The translations under genes and the position numbers were made by a program. 64,000 nucleotides of DNA from Ensifer adhaerens. GTDB lineage: Bacteria; Pseudomonadota; Alphaproteobacteria; Rhizobiales; Rhizobiaceae. The stretch covers positions 62,001 through 126,000 of the forward strand of contig OCMG01000001.1 in assembly GCA_900215285.1 (NCBI GenBank). The letters run 5' to 3'. The notes under the pieces were generated by a model. That model was not told where the DNA came from. It made no database searches and saw nothing but the letters and a program-made list of their open reading frames with translations. Shown piece after piece: positions 36,608 to 44,278 of this stretch (position 1 is the stretch's first letter; each line of letters starts with the position of its first letter).

Positions 36608-37414
36608 ATGCCCGAACAGGCCACATTCCAGGACCCACGCCTCGCCGAACTCGACGGCTTCACCGTCACGATCGACACGGCCCACCAGCGCGCCGACATC
36701 ACGCTCGACCGTCCGCCTTACAACGTCGTCTCCATGCTGGCGCGCGACCAGTTGCGTCTCGTCTTCGAGGCCCTCGATGAAGATGATCGCGTACGCATCA
36801 TCGTCGTTACCGGCAAGGGCGAGCACTTCTCGTCGGGCGGCAACATCAAGGGCTTCCTCGAGGCGAGCCCGGAGCATGTCTCGCATCTCGCCTGGAACAT
36901 CGCGGCACCCGCCCGCTGCTCCAAGCCAGTCATCGCCGCCAATCGCGGCTTTTGCTTCGGCGTCGGCTTCGAACTATCGCTTGCCTGCGACTTCCGCATC
37001 GCAACCGAAACCACCCGCTACGCCCTGCCCGAGCAGAAGCTCGGCCAGATCCCGGGCTCCGGTGGCTCGGCACGTCTTCAGAAGATGGTCGGCGTCACCC
37101 GTACCAAGAACATCGTGATGCGCTCGAAGCGAGTCACCGGCCAGGAAGCCTATGACTGGGGCATCGCCTCGGAGATCGTCGCGGATGCCGATCTGGAAAA
37201 GGCCGTCGATGCGCTGGTCGAGGAACTGATCGGCTTCTCGCCGCTGGCCCAGCGCACGGCGAAGAAGCTTTTGAACGATACCGACGACGCCCCGCTTTCA
37301 ACGGCCATCGAGCTCGAAGGCCATTGCTACAGCCGGCTTCGCACATCGGAGGATTTCCGCGAAGGTGTACTCGCCTTCCACGAAAAGCGCGCACCGGCCT
37401 TCGTCGGACGCTGA
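36608..37414 (+). CDS. Enoyl-CoA hydratase/isomerase family protein
   Basis: The 268-residue crotonase starts at ATG 36608 (AAAGGA site). It has the oxyanion-hole segments GEHFSSGGNIKGF and NRGFCFGVGFELSLACDFRIA and the motif LGQIPGSGGSARL. The usual first glutamate region reads PGSGGSA, seen in dienoyl-CoA or ring-cleaving relatives as well as hydratases. It acts on the CoA ester made by the upstream ligase. The precise reaction (hydration, ring opening or dehalogenation) is not decided by sequence reading. Confidence 0.88.
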   Translation: MPEQATFQDPRLAELDGFTVTIDTAHQRADITLDRPPYNVVSMLARDQLRLVFEALDEDDRVRIIVVTGKGEHFSSGGNIKGFLEASPEHVSHLAWNIAAPARCSKPVIAANRGFCFGVGFELSLACDFRIATETTRYALPEQKLGQIPGSGGSARLQKMVGVTRTKNIVMRSKRVTGQEAYDWGIASEIVADADLEKAVDALVEELIGFSPLAQRTAKKLLNDTDDAPLSTAIELEGHCYSRLRTSEDFREGVLAFHEKRAPAFVGR

Positions 37415-37491
37415 CCACTGGCCGGGCGGGAACCCGGCTTCATTTTCCAGAAGGAGGAAGCGGCCTCGTCACCGCTTCGGGAGGATTGAGA

Positions 37492-38754
37492 ATGGATACC
37501 ACACAGCAGACGACACAGGAAAAGCGCCTTGTCGAACGGGGACCCGGCATCGTGTCGGGTCTCCGCGACCTGCCGAAACATCTCGGCATCAAGACGATGA
37601 GCGCCGGGCTCGTCGCAGCCATCTTCGGCTGCTCCGGCCCGGCTCTCATCGTCATCGGCGCCGCCGAAGCGGGCAAATTGACCAATGGGCAAACGGTCGC
37701 CTGGCTGTTTGCGATCTATGTGCTCGGCGGGTTTATCAGCATGCTGCTGGCACTACACTACAAGCAGCCGATCAACGGCGCCTATTCGATCCCGGGTGCT
37801 GCCCTCGTCGCCGGCTCGCTTGCGACCATTCCGTTCAACGAAGCCGTCGGCGCATTCATCCTGGCGGGCCTGCTGGTGCTGCTGCTCGGGGTTACCGGGC
37901 TGATCGGCAAGGTGATGCGCTGGCTGCCGATGCCGATCGTCATGGCGATGATCGCCGGCGCGCTGATCCGTTTTGCGACTGGCACCGTCACCGCGCTCGG
38001 CGCTGCACCGCTGATTGCGGGTGCTGCGATCCTGGCCTTTTTCGTCTCGATGCGGCTAACCAAGACCATCCCGCCAGTGCTGGCCGCTCTCGTCGCCGGC
38101 CTGATCGCCGCCTTCGCAACGGGTGCGGTCGGGGGCGGAGCTGCCAACATCGCCTTCGCCGCACCGGAGTTCACGATGCCGGTGTTTTCGATCGATGCCT
38201 TCTTCGCAATCGCCATCCCGCTCGCCCTTCTGGTGATCGGCGCCGAGAACGCACAGGCGACCGGGGTGCTGATGGTGGAAGGCTACAAGCCGCCGGTCAA
38301 CGCGATGACGATCATTTCCGGCATCGGCGGCGTCGCGGCCGGTTTCCTCGGCGGCCACAATGCCAATATCGCCGGCCCGATGACGGCCATATGCTCGTCC
38401 GAACAAGCTGGTGAGAACAAGGAAGGGCGCTATGCCGCAACGGTCGTCAACGGCGTGCTCTTCGCCGCCTTCGGGCTTCTTGCGGGTGCAGCCGTTCCTA
38501 TCGTGCTCAGCCTACCGTCCGCCCTCATCGGCACCGTCGCCGGCCTCGCCATGATCGGCGTGCTGCTCTCCGCCTTCCAGAACGCCTTCGCCAAGTCGCT
38601 CGGCAACCAGACCGGCGCCTTCGTGGCACTCGCTGTCGCCATGTCGAACGTCTCGCTCTTGGGCATCAGCGCCCCCTTCTGGGCCCTGGTGGCGGGCGTC
38701 ATCGTCTCCGCCCTGGTCGAGGCCGGTAGAATCGGGGAGAAACAGGCCGCTTGA
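37492..38754 (+). CDS. BenE-family benzoate/H+ symporter
   Basis: The 420-residue protein starts at ATG 37492 behind GGGAGGA. It is highly hydrophobic, with about twelve membrane helices, and has BenE landmarks: FGCSGPALIVIGAAEAG, KQPINGAYSIPGAALVAG, VIGAENAQATGVLMVEGYKPP and GGHNANIAGPMTAICSS. BenE proteins import benzoate-like acids with protons. Its place at the end of the ligase/hydroxylase operon supports an aromatic acid as the pathway substrate. Confidence 0.9.
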   Translation: MDTTQQTTQEKRLVERGPGIVSGLRDLPKHLGIKTMSAGLVAAIFGCSGPALIVIGAAEAGKLTNGQTVAWLFAIYVLGGFISMLLALHYKQPINGAYSIPGAALVAGSLATIPFNEAVGAFILAGLLVLLLGVTGLIGKVMRWLPMPIVMAMIAGALIRFATGTVTALGAAPLIAGAAILAFFVSMRLTKTIPPVLAALVAGLIAAFATGAVGGGAANIAFAAPEFTMPVFSIDAFFAIAIPLALLVIGAENAQATGVLMVEGYKPPVNAMTIISGIGGVAAGFLGGHNANIAGPMTAICSSEQAGENKEGRYAATVVNGVLFAAFGLLAGAAVPIVLSLPSALIGTVAGLAMIGVLLSAFQNAFAKSLGNQTGAFVALAVAMSNVSLLGISAPFWALVAGVIVSALVEAGRIGEKQAA

Positions 38755-38907
38755 TTGCGGGCCGCCTTTGATCGATATCTGCTGCCAAGTCGCCCCCATT
38801 GCTGTTCTGTATGGCCGGCATGGGGGCGAATATGGAAACAGTTTCGGCATCGGGGCTCAAAACGGCTCAAAGCAACTTCTTTTGCATGGCCTCTGCGCCA
38901 AGGCCGA

Positions 38908-38930
38908 CGGCCCCGTTAAGCACGGGGCCG
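38908..38930. terminator. GC-rich hairpin between the BenE and integrase genes
   Basis: CGGCCCCG (38908-38915) and CGGGGCCG (38923-38930) form a perfect stem with a 7-base loop. It lies between two convergent genes, 5 bases beyond the integrase stop. It lacks a clear T-run, so it may act as a weak bidirectional terminator. Confidence 0.45.
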
Positions 38931-38935
38931 CTCTG

Positions 38936-39242
38936 TCAAATCTCCGTGTGCTCCGCCAGCTCCAGGGCATCCTCGATGTCTACCCCAAGATACCTGACGG
39001 TATTCTCGATCTTGGTGTGGCCCAAGAGAATTTGGATCGCGCGAAGATTGCCTGTCGCCTTGTAGATCATCGCCGCCTTGGTTCGGCGAAGCGAGTGTGT
39101 GCCGTAGTCCTCGCATCGCAGGCCGATCGCGGCCACCCACTCATCGACCAATCTTGCGTACTGGCGAGTGCTCAGGTGATCGGCAGGATCGACCCGGCTG
39201 GGAAAGGCGTAGTCGTCAACCGTTCCACCTCTTCGCTCAAGC
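38936..39242 (-). pseudogene. Tyrosine integrase, 3' half (split by IS66)
   Basis: This segment encodes the catalytic end of a phage-type integrase: DDYAFPSRVDPADHLSTRQYAR, then THSLRRTKAAMIYKATGNLR, LLGHTKIENTVRYLG and EHTEI at the stop. The H-x-x-R of HSLRR, the GH of LLGHTKIENT and the nucleophilic tyrosine in VRYLG are present. Its 5' half is at 41822-42155 on the same strand. Removing the IS66 and one 8-bp target copy joins them into a 633-base frame (210 residues) with no other damage. Confidence 0.92.
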
Positions 39243-39322
39243 GTAAGCGCGAATTTCCGTGCACCTTTTGTCATTGAGCGCCGTGCTGCATGAGGTGTCC
39301 ACCTAACGGAGGTGGACACCAA

Positions 39323-39769
39323 GTGATTGAGAGTGACGAAGGTAAGCTGGTTATCCGGCGGATTTTGCGAAACGGGCGTCGGCGGTATGACGCTGCGTCG
39401 AAGGCACGCCTTGTTGCGGCGAGCCTGGAGCCGGGTGTGTCGGTTTCGCGGCTTGCGCTGGACAACGGGATCAATGCCAACCTTCTTAGGAAATGGATCA
39501 AGCAAGCCCAGGAGACTGGTCGCGAACATCAGCCCTCGGCATCGGCGTTTGTCCCGGTTTTGGCCGCAGAATGCAGCCTATCGACGGCGGTGACTGGCCG
39601 GAATGGTGACGAGCGTTTGGCGAAGCCTGAAAGGACGGGTCCTTTATCCGCTCCTGTCAGGATGAGTGCGACGCTTCCGAACGGTGTGAAGCTTTCGCTG
39701 GACTTCGACGATATGGATGCGTTGACGGCGATGATCGGGGCGCTTGGTCATGTTCCGCCTCAGCGCTGA
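39323..39769 (+). CDS. tnpA: IS66 TnpA (Orf1)
   Basis: The 148-residue protein is read from GTG 39323 behind GGAGGTGG. It has the Orf1 helix-turn-helix pattern (RRYDAASKARLVAASLEPGV, then LALDNGINANLLRKWIKQAQ) and the C-terminal LPNGVKLSLDFDDMDALTAM segment common in IS66 Orf1. It overlaps tnpB by 20 bases. It is a DNA-binding accessory factor of transposition. Confidence 0.88.
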   Translation: MIESDEGKLVIRRILRNGRRRYDAASKARLVAASLEPGVSVSRLALDNGINANLLRKWIKQAQETGREHQPSASAFVPVLAAECSLSTAVTGRNGDERLAKPERTGPLSAPVRMSATLPNGVKLSLDFDDMDALTAMIGALGHVPPQR

Positions 39770-40103
39770 TCTGAAGGTCTATCTTCATCGCGAACCGATC
39801 GACTTTCGGGCCGGGATCAACAGCCTCGCGGTCCTGGTTCAGGAGGAGATGGAGCTGGATCCGTTTGCGCCTGCGGTCTTTGCATTCTGCAATCGCCGCC
39901 GCGACCGGATGAAGTTGCTATTCTTCGATCGGTCTGGGTTTGTGATGGTTCTGAAGCGATTAACGGAAGACAGGTTCCGATGGCCTCGTCGGGAGACGGC
40001 CGTGGTGACGCTTACGACCGAACAGCTCCATTGGATCCTTGACGGCATCGATATCGACGCGATGGTCCGCCATCCTGTGCGGCAATATCAGGTGGCTGGC
40101 TGA
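39750..40103 (+). CDS. tnpB: IS66 TnpB (Orf2)
   Basis: The 117-residue protein starts at ATG 39750. It has the typical Orf2 pattern: LKVYLHREPIDFRAGINSLAVLV, DPFAPAVFAFCNRRRDRMKLLFFDRSGFV and LKRLTEDRFRWP. The TTEQLHWILDGIDID ending also fits. It is required for transposition by IS66 elements; its mechanism is unsettled. Confidence 0.93.
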   Translation: MFRLSADLKVYLHREPIDFRAGINSLAVLVQEEMELDPFAPAVFAFCNRRRDRMKLLFFDRSGFVMVLKRLTEDRFRWPRRETAVVTLTTEQLHWILDGIDIDAMVRHPVRQYQVAG

Positions 40104-40157
40104 CGCTTCTCGAATAGAGGAGTTGACGCAGCGGCCTGCTTTCGATTCAAGAATCTG

Positions 40158-41750
40158 ATGAATCGAACCGGCGAACCGAGTGTTGCAGAGCTGATGGCGC
40201 AGTTGGCGGCGAATGCTGCCGAAATCGCCGCACTCAAAGCCGAGAAGGAAGTGCTGAGCGCCCGCGTCGTCAAACTTGAGGAAGAGCTTGCCTTGGCGCG
40301 CTCACATCGATTTGCGCCTCGCAGCGAAAAGCACGTCGACCGCCTCTTCAATGAAGCCGAACAGATTGCCGGTGAGGATGATGGCGACAGTGAAGAGGAC
40401 GAAGTCATCGACCTGCCGGATACTGGCCTGCCGCCGGCGGAAAGGCCGGAAGGCAAGAAGCGCGGCCGCAGACCCTTGCCGGAAAATCTGCCGCGCGAAC
40501 GTGTCGAATATGATCTTCCCGACGATCAGAAGGCCTGTCCCTGCTGTCATCATCAGATGCATCGCATGGGCGAAGCCGTCACCGAGCAGCTTCATATCGA
40601 GGTGAAGGCAAAGGTCCTTCAGAATGTTCGGTTCAAATATGCCTGCCGGAATTGCGACCGCACCGGCATCAACACGCCGGTCATCATTGCGCCAATGCCG
40701 GCGCGGCCGTTACCAGGCAGCATTGCCACGGCTTCGACACTGGCCTTCGCGCTGGTGCATAAATATGTCGACGGCACGCCGCTCTATCGCCTGGCCCAAG
40801 CCTTCGAGCGCGCCGGCGTTCCCGTCAGCCGGGGCGCATTGGGCCATTGGGTGATCGGCTCGAGCCAGATGCATCTCTCCCGCATCTATGATGCGCTGAA
40901 GCTGAGGCTTCGATCGCAGCCTCTCATCCAGGGCGATGAGACGACGGTTCAGGTGCTGAAGGAAAAGGACAGAGAGGCGGCTGACACCTCGTATATGTGG
41001 GCCTATCGCAGCGGCATCGACAGTGACGAGCCCATCGTCCTCTTCGATTACCAGCCGGGCCGCGGTCAGATCCATCCGCAGACCTTCCTCGGCGACTACC
41101 GCGGCATCGTGATGAGTGACGGTTATTGCGCCTGGCGCACTCTGGAGGGGGCAACCCACATTGGATGCATGGCACATTCACGAAGGCGCTTCGTCGAGGC
41201 CCTCAAGGCGAGAAAGAAGGGTGGCGGCCCGCCGGAGCAGGCGCTCAAGTTCTTCGAGCAGCTCTACCGGATAGAAAGGCTGGCGAAGGAAGAACCGCCG
41301 AACGACGGCGAAACGCGGGCCGATTGCATTCGCCGCTTTCGGCAGCAGCACAGCGTTCCCATCCTCAATGCCCTCAAGACATGGCTCGATGACATCGCGC
41401 CGAAGGTTTTGCCGGACAGCAAGCTCGGCGACGCCATCTCCTATACCCTGAACCAATGGGACTATCTGACCCGCTACGCGCAAGACGGCACAATGCCGAT
41501 CGACAACAACCTTCTTGAGCGTGACATCAGGATTTTTGCAACGGGCAGAAAATCCTGGCTCTTCAGCGACACCGTTGACGGGGCCAAGGCCAGCGCCGTC
41601 GTCTACAGCATCATGCTGACATGCCGGGCTTGCGGCGTCGAACCTTTGGCCTACCTGCGCTATGTCCTCACCGAACTCCCGCAGCGCGCCAAAGACGCCG
41701 ATATCACCGACCTGCTGCCCTTCAACTTTCCAAAAGCCGCCGCAGCCTGA
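40158..41750 (+). CDS. tnpC: IS66 TnpC transposase
   Basis: The intact 530-residue transposase has an N-terminal coiled coil (EIAALKAEKEVLSARVVKLEEEL), the motif HRFAPRSEKH, a zinc-binding region (CPCCHHQMH, then YACRNC), and the DDE core: LIQGDETTVQVL, VMSDGYCAW, AHSRRRFVEA and the final acidic residue in DNNLLERDIR. It ends LLPFNFPKAAAA, normal for the group. It should be active. Confidence 0.95.
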   Translation: MNRTGEPSVAELMAQLAANAAEIAALKAEKEVLSARVVKLEEELALARSHRFAPRSEKHVDRLFNEAEQIAGEDDGDSEEDEVIDLPDTGLPPAERPEGKKRGRRPLPENLPRERVEYDLPDDQKACPCCHHQMHRMGEAVTEQLHIEVKAKVLQNVRFKYACRNCDRTGINTPVIIAPMPARPLPGSIATASTLAFALVHKYVDGTPLYRLAQAFERAGVPVSRGALGHWVIGSSQMHLSRIYDALKLRLRSQPLIQGDETTVQVLKEKDREAADTSYMWAYRSGIDSDEPIVLFDYQPGRGQIHPQTFLGDYRGIVMSDGYCAWRTLEGATHIGCMAHSRRRFVEALKARKKGGGPPEQALKFFEQLYRIERLAKEEPPNDGETRADCIRRFRQQHSVPILNALKTWLDDIAPKVLPDSKLGDAISYTLNQWDYLTRYAQDGTMPIDNNLLERDIRIFATGRKSWLFSDTVDGAKASAVVYSIMLTCRACGVEPLAYLRYVLTELPQRAKDADITDLLPFNFPKAAAA

Positions 41751-41821
41751 TCAACCACCCATTCGAACTCGCGGGATCGAAATCGTCGCCCCCGTCAATG
41801 TGCACGGAAATGAGCGCTTAC

Positions 41822-42155
41822 GCTCAAGCCAGGCAAGCAGGCTGGCCCTCACGTCGGCCGTGATCTCGAACTGAACCGGACGACCGGTCTTCTGCTGGAT
41901 CACCATCGCGCGCGATCGAATCTCGGGCCCGGTCACGAGGGTTCCGATCTTGATCTTCACGAGATCGCAACCTCGAAGCTTGCTATCGATCGCGAGGTCG
42001 AACAACGCGCGGTCTCTCATGCGTCCTTCTCTATCGAGGAAGAAGCGGATCGCCCATATCTGGCGCTGTTTCAGTGGCTTCTTCACACCGACCTTCCGGC
42101 CGGCGTTCCATGCCGGTCGACCCAGTGCAGCAGGATCATATTGTGCAGTACCCAT
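41822..42155 (-). pseudogene. Tyrosine integrase, 5' half (split by IS66)
   Basis: The frame starts at ATG 42155 behind a strong GAAGGAG site: MGTAQYDPAALGRPAWNAGR, KQRQIWAIRFFLDREGRMRDRALFDLAIDSKLRG (box I arginine in SKLRGCDL), QQKTGRPVQFE (conserved lysine) and SLLAWLER. It is cut at the 8-mer GCTCAAGC by the IS66; the gene continues at 39242 downward. The integrase is related to integron-like short (about 210 residue) rhizobial integrases. It may once have mobilised the defence island to its right. Confidence 0.92.
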
Positions 42156-42458
42156 TTGAGTTCTCCTTCGGCCGTCATTGGCCGTCGGAATAATGCGCAA
42201 AAGAAAAGAGTATATGGAGCCGGGAGGGAACCGGCATCGCAGATGCTAAATGATCGAGTTGGGGGCGCGAAGGGCCGTTCTTCCCAGCGAAGCCCATGTC
42301 CGCTTCTGGGCAGTTTCCATTGTCACGGCAACGACTGAGATGAAGGCGCAAAGCTGCCTCAGCGATTCGCGTCTCGCTCTTGAGGGCATACGAACCAGCG
42401 ACCCGATCGCCTTGGTTGGCCAATAAACTGCTACCGCGTTACGCGGAAACGCCAATTG
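42156..42458. other. Non-coding stretch between integrase and hipA
   Basis: No gene can be supported in about 300 bases. Minus-strand frames of 69-82 codons (42455-42246 and 42423-42175) overlap each other in different phases and have no family resemblance. The region should contain the integrase promoter and the end of the hipBA transcript. Confidence 0.4.
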
Positions 42459-43724
42459 CTAATCCGCGCATGTGCGGAGGATCGGCAACATCAGCTTAAT
42501 GTGAGCATCAACTCGTTCCAACACTCTATCGGGTAGAACGGCTCGTTCAGGCAGAGACCACCAAGAATGGTTGACGCGCTCAACCGTCTCCGTAACAGCC
42601 TTCAGCACAGCAGCTTCCGGCATTCGCGCACGATGAGCGAAGACTTTCCATCGCTGGGCGTTCATTGCCTTGAACGGCCGTTCACCGGCGAGCGACAGTG
42701 CCATGGAGTCTGACGGGATGTAGGGGACGGTCGATAGCACATCATAGACTGGGGCGAGTGCAGGCACGTCGCCCTTCCCATGATAAATCAGCGACCAATT
42801 CTTGAGGTGCATGTCGCCATTGCCTGTGAGCGCAGCCAAAGCCAGTCGTCGGACGAACTCGAGGGCTGCCGCTGAAGAAACGGCGACCCCAAGAGCCGCA
42901 GCGATATCATGATACGCGGCCCCCTCATATTTTCGAGACGGATAGACGCCGAATACCTGAGCAAAATCTTCGATATGGACGCGCTCACCACCGGCAACCC
43001 GATCGAAACGTTTGACGAGGAGGACTTTGCCGTCGGACAATGTCTCAAACTCCTCCGGGATACCCTCGAACTGCGATTGTTCGACGAGCTCGCGTTCCGG
43101 CACGTCCATACCAATCGCTTCGGCCAATGCGAGATTTGCAAATTCGTTTTCCGAAACCCCGGGAAATGACGTCGACGGAAACTTGGCGATATAGGAACCC
43201 TGCTCGTCGCCTAAGGGGATCGTCAGCCCGCCGCCCTTGCCTGTGTTTTTGATGACGGAGAGCTTCATCTGCACACCGGCGAGCGAAAACCGGGCCTTGG
43301 GGCTGGGGGTTGTCAAACCCTCATTACGAACAACGGTTCCTTCGCTTGGCACGATACGGACAGCCCCCGGCAGATCCGATCCGAGTGCTGCAAGCAAATC
43401 GAAATCATTCCCTGCCCGCACGCTACCTGAATGGTGCTTCTCCATCGCCTCGCGCAATTTATCCTCTGGAAGAAGATTCGCAAAGAAAGGTGGCAAAGCC
43501 CTTGCGACGGGCTTCGGGTCCTTCCGCAAACCCCCATGTGCCGCGCGGAATGACAAACTGAGCACTGGGAAACCACCGGTCTGTCGATAGCTCTCATCAA
43601 AGCTGAACGCGTTGAAGTCTCCCGGCGTCCTCACGATCATGCCGACCTTCAGGTCATTCAGCAGCACGTCCAGTGAGGTTATAGATCTTGGATCAAGTGG
43701 CGCATCAGACATTGCCATCACCAT
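42459..43724 (-). CDS. hipA: HipA-type serine/threonine kinase toxin
   Basis: The 421-residue protein has the HipA layout: an N-terminal domain (LDVLLNDLKVGMIVRT, SYRQTGGFPVLSLS, PFFANLLPEDKLREAM), then the kinase core with the P-loop serine region KARFSLAGVQMKLSVI, the LVKRFDR motif, the catalytic loop TGNGDMHLKNWSLIY and the metal-binding YDVLST. HipA kinases phosphorylate tRNA synthetases or related targets and cause dormancy when free of HipB. It overlaps hipB by 20 bases. The start could also be ATG 43718 or 43712. Confidence 0.92.
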   Translation of the reverse strand: MVMAMSDAPLDPRSITSLDVLLNDLKVGMIVRTPGDFNAFSFDESYRQTGGFPVLSLSFRAAHGGLRKDPKPVARALPPFFANLLPEDKLREAMEKHHSGSVRAGNDFDLLAALGSDLPGAVRIVPSEGTVVRNEGLTTPSPKARFSLAGVQMKLSVIKNTGKGGGLTIPLGDEQGSYIAKFPSTSFPGVSENEFANLALAEAIGMDVPERELVEQSQFEGIPEEFETLSDGKVLLVKRFDRVAGGERVHIEDFAQVFGVYPSRKYEGAAYHDIAAALGVAVSSAAALEFVRRLALAALTGNGDMHLKNWSLIYHGKGDVPALAPVYDVLSTVPYIPSDSMALSLAGERPFKAMNAQRWKVFAHRARMPEAAVLKAVTETVERVNHSWWSLPERAVLPDRVLERVDAHIKLMLPILRTCAD

Positions 43725-44016
43725 CAGGGCTGGCGACGAAAGCAGGAAGGTCATCTTCGGCGCCACCTGGTTGCAGTAAAGCGTCAACCGCCGGGACCAT
43801 GGCCTGCGGGATGAGCATCAGTTCCAGACCAAGCGCACGACCAATGTTGATCAGGGTGGTCGTACGGGCCGCGCTGGCTCCAGCCTCAATCTCGCGGTAC
43901 CGCGGACGCGACAGGCCCGCCATATCCGCAACCTGCTCCTGGGTGAGGCCCAAAGTCTTGCGCGACGTCTTGAGCTGCCGAGCTATGTCCTGAAGAGCCT
44001 CCGGATTCGACTTCAT
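43705..44016 (-). CDS. hipB: HipB-type antitoxin (Xre family)
   Basis: The 103-residue protein has one Xre helix-turn-helix (LGLTQEQVADMAGLSRPRYREIEAG, then TTTLINIGRALGLELMLIP) and a flexible C-terminal tail. It neutralises HipA and represses the operon. It is read before hipA, with overlapping ends. The AT-rich upstream region holds repeated ATATGATAC sequences that are candidate operators. Confidence 0.92.
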   Translation of the reverse strand: MKSNPEALQDIARQLKTSRKTLGLTQEQVADMAGLSRPRYREIEAGASAARTTTLINIGRALGLELMLIPQAMVPAVDALLQPGGAEDDLPAFVASPDGDGNV

Positions 44017-44053
44017 ATGATACCTTAACGATTCATTTTCCCCAATATGATAC
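44015..44053. promoter_or_regulatory. Candidate hipBA operator repeats
   Basis: ATATGATAC occurs at 44015-44023, across the hipB start codon, and again at 44045-44053, 30 bases away (about three helical turns). A related ATATCCTAC follows near 44060. Regular spacing at the antitoxin promoter fits cooperative HipB binding. No experimental support. Confidence 0.45.
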
Positions 44054-44278
44054 GTCTACATATCCTACTACATCTGTTCATGTCAAACTAAATGACGCCA
44101 ATAAGGATCATATGAGAATAAAAGATCTTCTTACAGATCAAATTTTTCTCCTCCACTGATAAGGCGCTAGACAATCTAGGCACCAAAACTGGAAGCACAC
44201 CCGCAATAAACGCTTCTTTAAATGTCCGCTCCTACCCGCCCACGCTCGGCACTGGTGCCGAGAGAACGGAAAAAGAGC

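Larger units (their letters stand above)
39243..41821 (+). mobile_element. Intact IS66-family element inserted in an integrase gene
   Basis: The element is 2,579 bp. The left end starts GTAAGCGCGAATTTCCGTGC and the right end, read inward, GTAAGCGCTCATTTCCGTGC. Both sides are flanked by the same 8-mer GCTCAAGC (39235-39242 and 41822-41829), the target duplication size expected for IS66. All three transposition genes are complete. It is not closely similar to the degenerate IS66 at 8841. Confidence 0.95.
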
